Of a DNA stretch of 64,000 nt, positions 1-8,645 are shown one piece after another (position 1 is the stretch's first letter; every line of letters begins with the position of its first letter). The position numbers and the translations under genes are program-made. Source of the stretch: Sandaracinaceae bacterium (GTDB taxonomy: Bacteria > Myxococcota_A > Polyangia > Polyangiales > Houyiibacteriaceae); NCBI GenBank assembly GCA_020633075.1, contig JACKEI010000002.1:620001-684000 (forward strand), given 5' to 3'. A model generated the notes under the pieces. The model worked only from the letters and a program-made list of their open reading frames with translations. It did no database searches and was not told the origin of the DNA.

Positions 1-442
1 TCGCGGCGACCGCGTGGGCGCCCGCGACGATGAGCGTGACCAGCTCCGCCGTCCCGAAGTGCTCGCCGCGGGCCGCCGAGATCACACGCAGCGCCGGGTC
101 GCGCGGCATCGCCACGCCGCGCCGCAGCAGGCCCGAGTTCGCGCCGCCCATGGAGATGGAGCGCGAGTGCCCGACGATGGCCGCCACGCTGTCCGGGGGA
201 GGCGCAGGCGGCGCGGGGGGGAGCGGGGTCGCCGTGCTGCCGTCGTCTTCTTCCGCCAGCTCGCGATCGATCTCCCGTTGTTCTTCCTCGCTGGGCTCGC
301 CATGCCCTTCTGCGTGGAGCAGCTCGCGCTCGAGCTCCTCGGCCGTCGTCGGCGGCGGGCGCTCAGCCGACGTCGCCCGCGCCATCATCAGCACGGCGAG
401 CAGCGCCAGCGCGAGCGGTCCGAAGCGGGAGTACGGGGGCAT
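1..442 (-). CDS. MepA-like murein endopeptidase, N-terminal part (runs off window)
   Basis: The first 147 codons of a leftward gene are present; the 3' part lies outside the window. The start ATG follows a G-rich stretch and begins a signal peptide (residues 1-26, hydrophobic ALALLAVLMM, cleavage near TSA-E). An acidic and Pro-rich linker follows. From about residue 95 the sequence (ISMGGANSGLLRRGVAMP, then FGTAELVTLI) matches the start of the penicillin-insensitive murein endopeptidase fold, where a short G-x-L-x-x-G-x-x-x-P strand precedes an FG-x-x-ELV helix. The intact gene at 17114 has the same blocks (GVPFP, YGTVELVQALL), so the two look like paralogues. The zinc-binding histidines would lie beyond the edge and cannot be seen. 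Predicted role: cutting peptide cross-links in peptidoglycan in the periplasm. Confidence 0.6.
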   Translation of the reverse strand, partial: MPPYSRFGPLALALLAVLMMARATSAERPPPTTAEELERELLHAEGHGEPSEEEQREIDRELAEEDDGSTATPLPPAPPAPPPDSVAAIVGHSRSISMGGANSGLLRRGVAMPRDPALRVISAARGEHFGTAELVTLIVAGAHAVAA

Positions 443-658
443 GGACCCCCCAGCATGCAGGCTGAGGCCGCCGTGGCAATGGGCGTCCCCCGAGGTCGGC
501 CGGGCGCTTCTGGCCCAGCGGCCGAAAACGCCTGAATTCTGGCCACTTGGCCGATGCGCCGCACTTGCCAACGACGGTGTCGCGTGCTTTATGGGCACGC
601 GGTTCGGGCCGTCACGGTCCAGCCCTACGTTACCGTCGTTCCCACGAGGATGCGCATC

Positions 659-904
659 ATGGATCGCCCACAGCTGCTCGCGTTGTTTCAGAAGATGGCC
701 GGAGAGGTCGCCGAGAAGGACCTCGCTGGTCTGCAGGAGGCCAGCGTCATCGCCGACATCGGCGTGGACTCGCTCGCCATGCTGGAGATCATCGGTGAGA
801 TGGAGCGTGAGCTCGGCGTGCAGATCCCGGACGACGAGCTCGTCGGCATCGAGACGGTGAGCCAGCTGCTGAACCTCGTCGAAAAGCGCGTCGCAGCCGG
901 CTGA
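659..904 (+). CDS. Acyl carrier protein
   Basis: An 81-residue acidic helical protein with the phosphopantetheine site GVDSLAM, the modified serine being residue 38. The downstream sequence ELGVQIPDDELV fits helix III of carrier proteins. An in-frame ATG at 650 exists, but the ACGAGGA ribosome site at 643-650 sits correctly only for the ATG at 659. The gene ends 17 bases before an acyl-ACP desaturase, so the two are probably co-transcribed. It may be a dedicated carrier that presents acyl chains to that desaturase rather than the housekeeping AcpP, because no fab genes are nearby. That is inference from position only. Confidence 0.85.
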   Translation: MDRPQLLALFQKMAGEVAEKDLAGLQEASVIADIGVDSLAMLEIIGEMERELGVQIPDDELVGIETVSQLLNLVEKRVAAG

Positions 905-921
905 CCAACAAGGGGGGACGG

Positions 922-1743
922 ATGGCCTCGGACCAGTTCCACGAGAAGCTCTACCAGCGGTTCCGCACGTTCTTCGACGACGCGGAAGAGAACCGTCGCT
1001 GGAACCCGTACCGGGACGTGCCGTGGGACAAGATCAACCCGGACCTGCCTGACCACGTCGCGCTCTGCGCCGAGACCTTCCTGGGCGTCGAGTCCTACTT
1101 GCCGGACTACATCCGCTTCGGGCTCGACGCGGTGCGCGTCAGTTCGCTCGGGCAGCGCTGGTTCGCGGCCAACTGGGGCTACGAGGAGCTCAAGCACAGC
1201 CTGGTGCTCACGGAGTACCTGCTCCGCTCGGGCAAGCGCACGGAGGAGCAGATGTTCGACTTCCAGGCCAAGCTCATGGAGCAGGTCTGGGAGCGCCCCT
1301 TCGAGAGCGCGCGGCAGATGACCATCTACGGTGTGTTCCAGGAGATGGCGACCTTCGTCATCTACCTGCGTCACGAGAAGGTCGCGCAGCGCTACAACGA
1401 CGAAGCTCTCGCCACGGCCTACCGCTTCGCGGCGCGTGACGAGGTAGCGCACGCGCGCTTCTACGAAGACGTGACCAAGGTCTGCCTCGAGGAGGATCGC
1501 GAAGGGACGCTGCGCGACATCAACCTGGTCGTGAAGCGCTTCGAGATGCCCGGCGTGGACCTGGTGCCGGATTACGACGCCCGCATCGAGGTGATGCGGC
1601 AGGAGGGGGCCGTGGACCGTGACTTGTTCTACAAGAAGGTCTTCTTCCCTACGCTGCGGCGCCTCGGCGTGGACCGCAGCGAGCTCGGTGCGGCCGCACG
1701 GCGCGAGCGCGAGGAGCGCCGCGGCGCCGAAGCCGCGCAGTAG
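922..1743 (+). CDS. Acyl-[acyl-carrier-protein] desaturase, di-iron family
   Basis: A 273-residue soluble protein of the ferritin-like acyl-ACP desaturase family, which uses a di-iron centre and O2 to put a double bond into acyl chains carried on ACP. The ligand set is visible: E51 in CAETF, the first E-x-x-H (E89, H92 in EELKH), E141 in FQEMATF, and the second E-x-x-H (E174, H177 in DEVAH). The spacing matches plant stearoyl-ACP and mycobacterial DesA enzymes, including the conserved WGYEELKH helix. The start has a strong GGGGGGA ribosome site. The adjacent acyl carrier protein gene upstream supports the substrate type. All key residues are intact. The position and chain length of the double bond cannot be read from sequence. 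Confidence 0.88.
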   Translation: MASDQFHEKLYQRFRTFFDDAEENRRWNPYRDVPWDKINPDLPDHVALCAETFLGVESYLPDYIRFGLDAVRVSSLGQRWFAANWGYEELKHSLVLTEYLLRSGKRTEEQMFDFQAKLMEQVWERPFESARQMTIYGVFQEMATFVIYLRHEKVAQRYNDEALATAYRFAARDEVAHARFYEDVTKVCLEEDREGTLRDINLVVKRFEMPGVDLVPDYDARIEVMRQEGAVDRDLFYKKVFFPTLRRLGVDRSELGAAARREREERRGAEAAQ

Positions 1744-1815
1744 AGCGGCGTAGAAATCCCACGGGAGAACCCGTACCCTGCCGGCACCCGACGGTGGGTC
1801 GGCGTGGAGGTTTCT

Positions 1816-4302
1816 ATGCGACGTTGTTCTTGGGTGTTGTTGCTGGTGTCGCTCTGGGGTTGCTCGGGGTCTTCGTCGGACTCCGCGGGCGGCGGCTCGG
1901 GTGCGCCAGCCCCCTCGACGGGCGCCGCGCCCGCCCCCGGAACGACGCCGGACCCGGCGGCCGCGCCCACCGCGGAGGGCGCCGCTGCGGTCGCCGCCGC
2001 AGACGAGCTGGAGCCGCCCGTCGCCGATGCCCCGCCAGCGAGCGTGGACCCCGCCTTCGACGCCCCGGCTCCCACACGCGGCGGTGCGCAGCCCCTCTTC
2101 GAGGCCGTGCCCCAGGACATCCTGGCGGCTGGGGCCGAGATTCGGCGCGTGAGCCCAGACGGTCGCTTGACGGCCATCGCCAACAGCTCGGGCATGGTCG
2201 CGATCTACGACGCGCGCCAGGGGGTCATTCGAGCGTCGCGGCGCCTCTTTCGCTCCATCTACCAGAGCGGGGCGTCGTTCGCTTGGGATGGCACCTCCAG
2301 TCACCTCGCGACCACGACGCTGGACGAGGTCTGCTTGTGGCACCTGGGCACAGACGACTACACCTGTGCCGACGCTCGCACGCCCGCGCAGCTGTCGGTA
2401 GGCCGCGGCGGCCGGCGCGTGGCCTACCAAGCAGGGGACGACGAGGGCGACCGCTCCGCCATCTACACGTGGACCATGGAGGGTCGCCCCCACAAGGTCG
2501 CTGACTTGCCTCCGCGCACCGTCGTCGAGCAGACGGCAGCGTACGGGAACCACGTGCTGGCCACCTTCGCGGAGCACACCTGGCTGTACGACGCGCGCGG
2601 CCGCGCGGCGCCCATCGATCTGGGCGAGGTGACTCTCCCCGAGCACCCCTTCGTGCCCAACGGCCGCGCGTTCGTGACGCTGAGCGAGACGACCGTGCAG
2701 CTGCGCGACCTGGAAGACGGCGCGGTCAAGCACGAGGCGCCTCTCGCGGGCGCGCAATCGCGCGTGCGCATGGTCGCGAGTCGCGATGGGTCACGCGTGG
2801 CGCTGTGTGAAAAGGATGGGCCGCTCGCCTTGGTGCGCCTGGGCGCGACGCCTTCCGTCGAGAACATCGCGGACCAGACCTGCACCGACGAGTCCCGCCC
2901 GGCGCTCCATGGCGCCTCGGCGCGCGTCGTGCTCCTCAACGAGCTCGGGCTGCACCCGGAGCACCGCCACGAGGCCGGCGACACGGGCCGCGAACACAGC
3001 CTCTGGTCTCTCGAGCTGAGCGAGGGGCGCGCCGTCCTCCATCGCCGTGGCGGGGCCGAGGCCTTCTCCGCGGCAGGCGTGCGCCGCGCGCGCACGCAGG
3101 TGGAGACCGACGAGAGCTACGACGACGGCTTCTTCGATGGGCTCGTCGCGCGCTCCCCGACGCGGCACGGCGTCCTGCGCGTCGACCGCCACAACCACCC
3201 GGTGCTCCTGACGCGGGCCACGCGGGTGACGCTCGCGGACGCGCACCCCCTCAGCTGCGATGAGTACATGGGCTGCGCCATCTCCGTGCGCTGGGACCGT
3301 GAGGAGCGACGGGTCGCGCTCATGCACGCCAACCTCGTCGAGGTCTTCGACACCACCAGCGGCGCGCGGCTCGGGTCGTGGCGCACCGGGCGTGGCTGTC
3401 GCGAGGAGTGCGGAGACGGAACGGTGTGCATCCACGGGCAGTGCGAAGAGCCCACGGCGGCGGTCGGCTCCGCCGAATTCAGCCCCGACGGAGAGCGCCT
3501 GGTGGCGATCGGCGCCGATGGCTCGGTGGGGCTCTACACCATCGCCGGCGAGCGCTTGCAGCGTCTCGCGGGGCCGGACAGCAGCGCCGGTGCGCGGCAG
3601 TCCTTCACGTTCAGCCCGGACAGCCAGCAGGTGGCGTTCTTGCGGCGCAAGCGCCTGACCCTGCTGCGCGCCAGCGACGGTGGGGAGGTCTGGCGCGTGG
3701 AGCTGCCGCACGTGCTCACGGCCCTGGCCTACAGCGCGGACGGCACCGCGCTCAACGTGCTGGACTCGTCGGGCAGCGCCTCGACCGTCAGCGTGGCGGA
3801 CGGGAGCATCAGCGGTACCCGAGTGGCCGGTACGCTGCGCGCCGTGGACGGCCAGGGGCGCTACGCCGTGACCTGCCGCGACGGCCTCACGTACCTCCAG
3901 TACCTCGCGCACGGGACGGAGCGCGGTCCGCTCGGTCGCTGCCCGCATGGGGGACGCTTCGTCATTGCGCCGGACTCGGGCCTGCTGGGTCACGTCCAGG
4001 GCACGCTGGCGCGGGTGCATCGCCTGAGCGACGGCGAAGTCCTCAACCTCCGAAGCGTTTGGCGCGACTCCTCCCGGGTTCGCATCGCCTACACGGACTC
4101 CGGCTGGGCGTACGTGCTCGGCGGGCGCCCCACCGACGTGTACATCCGCACCGGGTCGGTCTCACGCGGTCAGTTCCGCAACCGCGGTGGCAGCGACCGC
4201 ATGCGCGAGACGCTCCTGGCGGACTTCTTCGGGGGCGTCGCGCTGCCGCCACCCGCTGGCGCCGCGGCGGAGGAACCGGCACCGGCGGACGACCGAGAGT
4301 GA
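1816..4302 (+). CDS. Beta-propeller (WD40-like) lipoprotein
   Basis: An 828-residue predicted lipoprotein. The signal sequence MRRCSWVLLLVSLWGC has its lipobox cysteine at residue 16; GGAGG five bases before the ATG at 1816 favours this over the ATG at 1804. A low-complexity Ala/Pro linker (about 20-90) is followed by many repeats with phrases such as RRVSPDGRLTAIA, AEFSPDGERLVAIG and FTFSPDSQQVAFL, typical of WD40/YVTN-type propellers. About residue 526 a small insert with six cysteines (starting CREECGDG) breaks the propeller, resembling the short disulfide modules common in myxobacterial surface proteins. No catalytic motif is seen. It probably acts as a scaffold or binding protein on an envelope membrane; the ligand is unknown. 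Confidence 0.75.
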   Translation: MRRCSWVLLLVSLWGCSGSSSDSAGGGSGAPAPSTGAAPAPGTTPDPAAAPTAEGAAAVAAADELEPPVADAPPASVDPAFDAPAPTRGGAQPLFEAVPQDILAAGAEIRRVSPDGRLTAIANSSGMVAIYDARQGVIRASRRLFRSIYQSGASFAWDGTSSHLATTTLDEVCLWHLGTDDYTCADARTPAQLSVGRGGRRVAYQAGDDEGDRSAIYTWTMEGRPHKVADLPPRTVVEQTAAYGNHVLATFAEHTWLYDARGRAAPIDLGEVTLPEHPFVPNGRAFVTLSETTVQLRDLEDGAVKHEAPLAGAQSRVRMVASRDGSRVALCEKDGPLALVRLGATPSVENIADQTCTDESRPALHGASARVVLLNELGLHPEHRHEAGDTGREHSLWSLELSEGRAVLHRRGGAEAFSAAGVRRARTQVETDESYDDGFFDGLVARSPTRHGVLRVDRHNHPVLLTRATRVTLADAHPLSCDEYMGCAISVRWDREERRVALMHANLVEVFDTTSGARLGSWRTGRGCREECGDGTVCIHGQCEEPTAAVGSAEFSPDGERLVAIGADGSVGLYTIAGERLQRLAGPDSSAGARQSFTFSPDSQQVAFLRRKRLTLLRASDGGEVWRVELPHVLTALAYSADGTALNVLDSSGSASTVSVADGSISGTRVAGTLRAVDGQGRYAVTCRDGLTYLQYLAHGTERGPLGRCPHGGRFVIAPDSGLLGHVQGTLARVHRLSDGEVLNLRSVWRDSSRVRIAYTDSGWAYVLGGRPTDVYIRTGSVSRGQFRNRGGSDRMRETLLADFFGGVALPPPAGAAAEEPAPADDRE

Positions 4303-4324
4303 TGAGCGGGCACTCCGTGCTGCG

Positions 4325-4342
4325 CAGGCGGGTTTCCGCCTG
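4325..4342 (+). other. Stem-loop after the propeller lipoprotein gene
   Basis: CAGGCGG and CCGCCTG form a perfect seven-pair stem around a GTTT loop, 23 bases after the lipoprotein stop codon. No T tract follows, so it is at best a 3' end stabiliser or pause site rather than a clear intrinsic terminator. Confidence 0.3.
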
Positions 4343-4413
4343 ACGGCCGCGGGCGCCCCCAACCTGCTACCCTCTCGCCTCCTCAACCCACGTCGCCCGG
4401 GAAGCTCCCTGTC

Positions 4414-5304
4414 ATGAAGTCCACCAAAACGATCGAGCCCACGCTCCTAGACAACGCGGACCGCTTTCAGCACTCGTTCTTCAGCGAGTTCACGCTGCGC
4501 GAAGGGCCGCGCCCCATCCGTCTCCCCGGCGACATCGAGAAGACCTACAAGTTCCCCACCTTCTACGGAGACGTCACCTGTTCGGTCGCCATCTTCATGT
4601 GCGACTACGAGAAGGCGCGCGCGCTCCTGCCCGACCCGAGCATGGCGCCCATCCGCACCACACGCGGGCGCGCGGCGCTGACCATCTCCAACTACATCTA
4701 CCGCAACGTCGGCGGCATCCCGGGCTACAACGAAGTGGCCATGACCATCCCGGTCATGCTCGACGGCGTGAAGGGCGCGCCCCTGCTGCCGCTGATCACG
4801 GCCAACCCGGCAAAGGGCTACTACGTCTTCGCCATGCCCGTGACCTCGCTCGAGAACAAGATCCGGGGTGACGAATTCTGGGGCCTGCCGAAGACCGTGC
4901 AGGACATCGACATCGACGTCCGCGACGGCCGCTGCCACACCACGTCCACCGACGACGACGGCAGGCTCTTCTTCGAGCTGTCCGTGCCCACGACGGGAAA
5001 ACAGAAGCACATGCGCGAGGTGGGCACGGTGTGCTCGATGCTGGAAGGCAAGCTCGCACGCAGCTACACCACCTTCGAGGGGGACTTCCACCTCAACACG
5101 CGCCTCGGTGGGCTGTTCTCGCGCGTCCCCACCGTCAATCAAGGGCCGGCGCCAGCGGGCGGTCTGCGGTTGGGAGACTCGCCCCACGCTGACGTCCTCC
5201 GGAAGCTCGACGTCGAGGCAACCCCGTTCCAGACGCGCTTTGCGCAGAGCATGAACGCGTGCTTCGACCTGCCCTACCGGGTGGCGCTGGCGCCCACCGC
5301 CTGA
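4414..5304 (+). CDS. Acetoacetate decarboxylase family protein
   Basis: A 296-residue soluble protein of the ADC fold. Family hallmarks are the block YNEVAMTIPV, the strand NPAKGYYVFAMPV, and GDEFWGLPK, where K160 sits in the place of the Schiff-base lysine of acetoacetate decarboxylase. The N-terminal FPTFYGDVTCSVAIF and a middle YIYRNVGGIPGYNE also fit. ADC-family members include true acetoacetate decarboxylases and lyases or hydratases acting on other beta-keto or pyruvate-derived substrates, so the substrate is not assigned. The gene stands alone, with about 110 bases upstream and 120 downstream. It lies in a stretch rich in lipid-modifying enzymes, but no acetone-pathway thiolase or CoA-transferase is near. 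Confidence 0.72.
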   Translation: MKSTKTIEPTLLDNADRFQHSFFSEFTLREGPRPIRLPGDIEKTYKFPTFYGDVTCSVAIFMCDYEKARALLPDPSMAPIRTTRGRAALTISNYIYRNVGGIPGYNEVAMTIPVMLDGVKGAPLLPLITANPAKGYYVFAMPVTSLENKIRGDEFWGLPKTVQDIDIDVRDGRCHTTSTDDDGRLFFELSVPTTGKQKHMREVGTVCSMLEGKLARSYTTFEGDFHLNTRLGGLFSRVPTVNQGPAPAGGLRLGDSPHADVLRKLDVEATPFQTRFAQSMNACFDLPYRVALAPTA

Positions 5305-5424
5305 CGAACGGCGCCTCGTCCCACGCCCGTCGCCGCGCAGCGCCGCGTGTTGCTCCCTGCCCGCGGTAACGACGGACGCGGTCGCTCGACTCCAGAGGTC
5401 AACCCCGATGACCGGAGTCCGCTC

Positions 5425-6288
5425 ATGACCGATTCCCCCTCGTACGTGCCACCGCGCGTGTGGACGTGGCAGCCAGGCAACGGCGGCGCGTTCGCCGCCA
5501 TCAACCGACCCACAGCGGGCGCGACCCACGAGCGCGCGCTGCCGGTGGGACAGCATCCCTTGCAGCTTTACTCACTCGCGACCCCCAACGGCGTGAAGAC
5601 AACCGTCATGCTGGAGGAGCTCCTCGAGCTGGGCATCGCGGGCGCCGAGTACGACGCGTTCCCAATCGACATCAACGCGGGAGAGCAGTTTGGGAGCGGC
5701 TTCGTTGCCATCAACCCGAACTCGAAGATCCCTGCGCTGGTGGACAGGAGCGGCGATGCTCCCGTGCGGGTCTTCGAGTCCGGCGCCATCCTGCTGTACC
5801 TAGCCGACAAGTTCGGCGTGCTGCTGCCGCGCACACACGCTGCGCGCACGGAGTGCCTGTCCTGGCTCTTCTGGCAGATGGGTGCGGGACCCTTCGTGGG
5901 CGGTGGCTTTGGGCACTTCTACAAGTACGCGCCGAGCAAGATGGAGTACCCCATCGACCGCTACACCATGGAGGTCAAGCGGCAGCTCGATGTGCTCGAC
6001 CAGCGCCTCGCGGAGCAGCGCTACTTGGGTGGTGACGACTACTCCATCGCGGACATCGCCAGCTGGCCCTGGTACGGTGCACTGGTCACGAACAAGGTCT
6101 ACGACGCGGCCGAGTTCCTGGACGCGCAGTCGTATCCGCACGTGTTGCGCTGGGCTGCGGAGATCGGCGCGCGACCGGCCGTCAAGCGGGGCGTACGCGT
6201 CAACCGCACCTGGGGCGATCCCGCCCAACAGCTCCCTGAGCGACACGCGGCCAGCGACTTCGAACGTTCCTCAGCGCACGAGCCTTGA
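5425..6288 (+). CDS. yghU: YghU-type glutathione S-transferase / disulfide-bond reductase
   Basis: A 287-residue protein with near-continuous similarity to E. coli YghU as I recall it. Shared blocks include VWTWQPGNGGAFAAINRP, HPLQLYSL-TPNGVK, MLEELLELG, NPNSKIPAL, FESGAILLYLA and GGGFGHFYKYAPSK. The N-terminal extension before the thioredoxin fold is characteristic of this nu-class subgroup. YghU binds two glutathiones and has disulfide-bond reductase and modest peroxidase activity. The start at ATG 5425 matches the family N-terminus; upstream in-frame codons would add an unrelated Arg-rich leader. The gene converges with the methyltransferase at 6349-7197, with 60 bases between the stops and no strong terminator. 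Confidence 0.92.
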   Translation: MTDSPSYVPPRVWTWQPGNGGAFAAINRPTAGATHERALPVGQHPLQLYSLATPNGVKTTVMLEELLELGIAGAEYDAFPIDINAGEQFGSGFVAINPNSKIPALVDRSGDAPVRVFESGAILLYLADKFGVLLPRTHAARTECLSWLFWQMGAGPFVGGGFGHFYKYAPSKMEYPIDRYTMEVKRQLDVLDQRLAEQRYLGGDDYSIADIASWPWYGALVTNKVYDAAEFLDAQSYPHVLRWAAEIGARPAVKRGVRVNRTWGDPAQQLPERHAASDFERSSAHEP

Positions 6289-6348
6289 AGACCGACTGGA
6301 GCGCCGCCGTGTCACGGGTGACGAGCGGCGACGCGGGACGCCGGTGCC

Positions 6349-7197
6349 TCAGATCTTGCGCAGCTTCATCTGCACGTCGCTCGAGTAGTGGTTCTCGAAG
6401 GCGCGCACGCAGGTGCTCAGGTAGCGGTCGTAATCGTCGTAGAGCTCGTTGCCCCACTTCTCGCGGATGAGGGCCTCGTGCTGCTGCATGCGGCGCAGCC
6501 ACTCCGCGGTGGTCTTGCCGTAGCTCACACGCTGCGTGCGCAGCTCCTCGACCTCCCAGTACGGGTTCACGGCCGCCACCAGCTCCTCGAGGCGCGGGTT
6601 GAGACCGCCCGGGAAGATGACGTCCGCCGTGAAGGCCAGGTCCGCGAGGTCCTTGCGGTTGCGCGGCACGCGGTTGCGCAAGATGGCCTGGAAGCCGAAG
6701 CAGCTGCCGGGCTCCACCCAGGTCGCGCACTTCTTGAAGTACTGACGATAGATGTCGATGGCCATGCCCTTGTTGGCCTGGGCGGGCGAACACAGGTGGT
6801 CGATCATCTCGATGGACTGCAGCGCGCCGTACTTCTCTTCCGGCTCGTAGTCCTTGTAGTCACACACGATGGCCTTCACGCCCTCGAGCTTGCGCGCGTG
6901 GATCCACTCGCACTGCGCCGTGGAGAGCGTGATGCCGTGAGCCCGCTTGACCCCCCGGCCGTGCAGGTAGTTCAGGTTCGAGCCCCAGCCGCAGCCGATG
7001 TCGAGCGTGAGCGTGTCCGGCGTGATCTCGGCGTAGTCGTAGAGGATGTCGCACTTCTGGATCTGCGCCTGCTCGAGCGTCTCGTCGCCCGTGTGGTAGC
7101 TGGCCGACGTGTAGTGCATGTCGGCGTCGAGCCAGAGCTCGAAGAACTCATTGGAGACGTCGTACGAGACTTCGATTTCGCGCTGCGTGGAGGTCAT
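6349..7197 (-). CDS. Cyclopropane-fatty-acyl-phospholipid synthase-like methyltransferase
   Basis: A 282-residue SAM-dependent methyltransferase of the CFA synthase/mycolic acid cyclopropanase family. The opening YDVSNEFFELWLDADMHYTSA is close to the family signature HYD(V/L)SNEFF-x-LWLD-x-x-M-x-YS-x-A. The SAM loop is DIGCGWGS (residues 66-73) and motif GITLSTAQ follows, then SIEMIDHL in place of the usual SIEMFEHVG. It is shorter than E. coli Cfa, which has an extra N-terminal domain. The start at 7197 aligns with the family; an ATG at 7215 adds six residues. It lies divergent from the small gene at 7293. Methylation of unsaturated acyl chains is plausible given the desaturase nearby, but the replaced tyrosine and shortened EHVG block leave room for another acceptor. 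Confidence 0.78.
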   Translation of the reverse strand: MTSTQREIEVSYDVSNEFFELWLDADMHYTSASYHTGDETLEQAQIQKCDILYDYAEITPDTLTLDIGCGWGSNLNYLHGRGVKRAHGITLSTAQCEWIHARKLEGVKAIVCDYKDYEPEEKYGALQSIEMIDHLCSPAQANKGMAIDIYRQYFKKCATWVEPGSCFGFQAILRNRVPRNRKDLADLAFTADVIFPGGLNPRLEELVAAVNPYWEVEELRTQRVSYGKTTAEWLRRMQQHEALIREKWGNELYDDYDRYLSTCVRAFENHYSSDVQMKLRKI

Positions 7198-7292
7198 GGA
7201 GCGGCACCATGCCACCGGCCGTGAGCGTATGCCAGAGCGGCACCACTCTTCGGTCGGCCGTCCGGCCAGAAACTGGTAGCGTGGAGAGCATG

Positions 7293-7706
7293 ATGATCTC
7301 GGAGCAACAAGTGGCGGCCGTGGTCGCGGCGGTCAGCGCCCAGCTCACGGACCCCGCTTTCGGTCAGGTGAGCATCGGCGGCTTCGTCGAGACGCAGCCC
7401 GACGCGGCCCGCTTCTTGACGTTGGCCGTGGGGCGCAAGGTGGGCGCGGAGGAGGCGATGCAGGCCGTGTTTCACGCCACGGTGATGGAGGCCTGCTTCC
7501 AAGACGCCTTCGGTGGGGCCAGCGTCGTGACCTTCGCGGGGCTGGACGCGGTTGGCGAACAGCCAGGCGACGCGCTGACCAAGGAGCAGCCCGCGCTGGC
7601 GAGCTACCTGGCCACGAACGTCCCAGTGCCGGCCGTGCGTGACGCGCTCGCCCGAGTGGCCCTGTGCTGGTCACGTGCGCGGGCGGTCGAAGGGGGCGCG
7701 ACATGA
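7293..7706 (+). CDS. Conserved hypothetical protein, 137 residues
   Basis: I do not recognise a family. The protein is mostly helical, starts MISEQQVAAVVAAVSAQL, has no signal peptide or membrane segment, and carries two isolated cysteines. GGAG at 7283-7286 sits at the right distance for the ATG at 7293 rather than the adjacent ATG at 7290. Its stop overlaps the start of the following lipoprotein esterase gene (ATGA), so the two are translationally coupled. It is divergent from the CFA-like methyltransferase, sharing a 95-base intergenic region. Confidence 0.6.
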   Translation: MISEQQVAAVVAAVSAQLTDPAFGQVSIGGFVETQPDAARFLTLAVGRKVGAEEAMQAVFHATVMEACFQDAFGGASVVTFAGLDAVGEQPGDALTKEQPALASYLATNVPVPAVRDALARVALCWSRARAVEGGAT

Positions 7707-8572
7707 CCCGCCGCGCCCCTCTCCATTCTGCCGCGCTCGCGCGCCTGATTGTGTTGCTGCTCTGCCTGGGGGGCTGCCGCAGCGCGCCGCCCAGTGTGTC
7801 CCCGGACCCGAGCGCGAGCTCGGTTGGCGCGGCACCGCTGGAGCAAGAGCAGGAGTCTGCGGCGGCGTCGCCGTCCGTCCCGACGCCCGCGGAGCCTCCC
7901 ACCCTGGGGCCGCTGCGAGCCCACTTCCTCGGCGCGCCTGCCTCGACGGCGACACGTGTGGCGGTGCTGCTGCACGGCTACGGAGACCGAGGCGACGGCC
8001 TGGTTGCCCTGGGGAGCGACCTCGTCCGTGCGCGGCCGGGCCTCGCTGCGGTGGCCCTCGAGGCACGCCTACCGCGGCCAGAGGGAGGGCGCATGTGGTG
8101 GCCCATCGACATCGAGCGCGTGCGCGCCGCGCGCCTGCGTGGCGAGTGGCCCCAGCTCTCGCGCGAGCGGCCCGTAGGCGCCGACGAGGCACGCGACGCC
8201 GTGGTCCTCGCGCTGCGAGCGTTGGCCGACCAGGGCGTGCAGCGAGAGCAGGTGGTCCTCGCGGGCTTCTCGCAGGGGGCCATGCTCGCGGTGGATGTCG
8301 GCCTCGCTCATCCAGAGCTGCTGGGCGCGGTGGTCGCCTGGAGCGGCGCCATCATCGACCGCGAGCACTGGGAGCAGCGGGCGGCGCCCGGCGTGCGCTT
8401 CGTCGTCGCGCATGGCCAGCGGGACGCCATGCTGCCGTTCTCGGAGGGCGAGGCCCTTCACTCGCTGCTGCGCAACATCGACCCGAGTGCGCGCTGGGTG
8501 CCCTTCGACGGGCCGCACACCGTCTCCGCGGAGGGGCGCGCCGCGCTGCTCGAGCTGCTCGCCGGTCCGTGA
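7703..8572 (+). CDS. Lipid-anchored alpha/beta hydrolase (phospholipase/carboxylesterase family)
   Basis: A 289-residue lipoprotein esterase. The signal peptide ends in the lipobox LGGC (cysteine near residue 23) and is followed by a Ser/Pro/Glu linker. The hydrolase core has the oxyanion strand VLLHGYGDRGDGL, the nucleophile elbow GFSQG, the acid in HGQRDAMLPF and the histidine in FDGPHTVS, a complete Ser-Asp-His triad in the order of the YpfH/acyl-protein thioesterase family. Family members hydrolyse short acyl esters or lysophospholipids. Membrane anchoring outside the cytoplasm is less common for this family, which is usually soluble, and suggests envelope lipid or xenobiotic ester turnover. 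It is coupled to the upstream gene through a four-base overlap. Confidence 0.82.
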   Translation: MTRRAPLHSAALARLIVLLLCLGGCRSAPPSVSPDPSASSVGAAPLEQEQESAAASPSVPTPAEPPTLGPLRAHFLGAPASTATRVAVLLHGYGDRGDGLVALGSDLVRARPGLAAVALEARLPRPEGGRMWWPIDIERVRAARLRGEWPQLSRERPVGADEARDAVVLALRALADQGVQREQVVLAGFSQGAMLAVDVGLAHPELLGAVVAWSGAIIDREHWEQRAAPGVRFVVAHGQRDAMLPFSEGEALHSLLRNIDPSARWVPFDGPHTVSAEGRAALLELLAGP

Positions 8573-8645
8573 GCTTGCCGGGCGCGCGGCCGGAGGTGGC
8601 CGTGGCCCGCCGACACCCGCGAACACCCGCCCAGACGTGGGGGAG

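Noticed and set aside
688..2757. Long open frame on the minus strand across the acyl carrier protein and desaturase genes
   Set aside because: It is antisense to genes with clear motifs, is rich in Arg/His/Val as expected of high-GC shadows, and has no ribosome site or family features.
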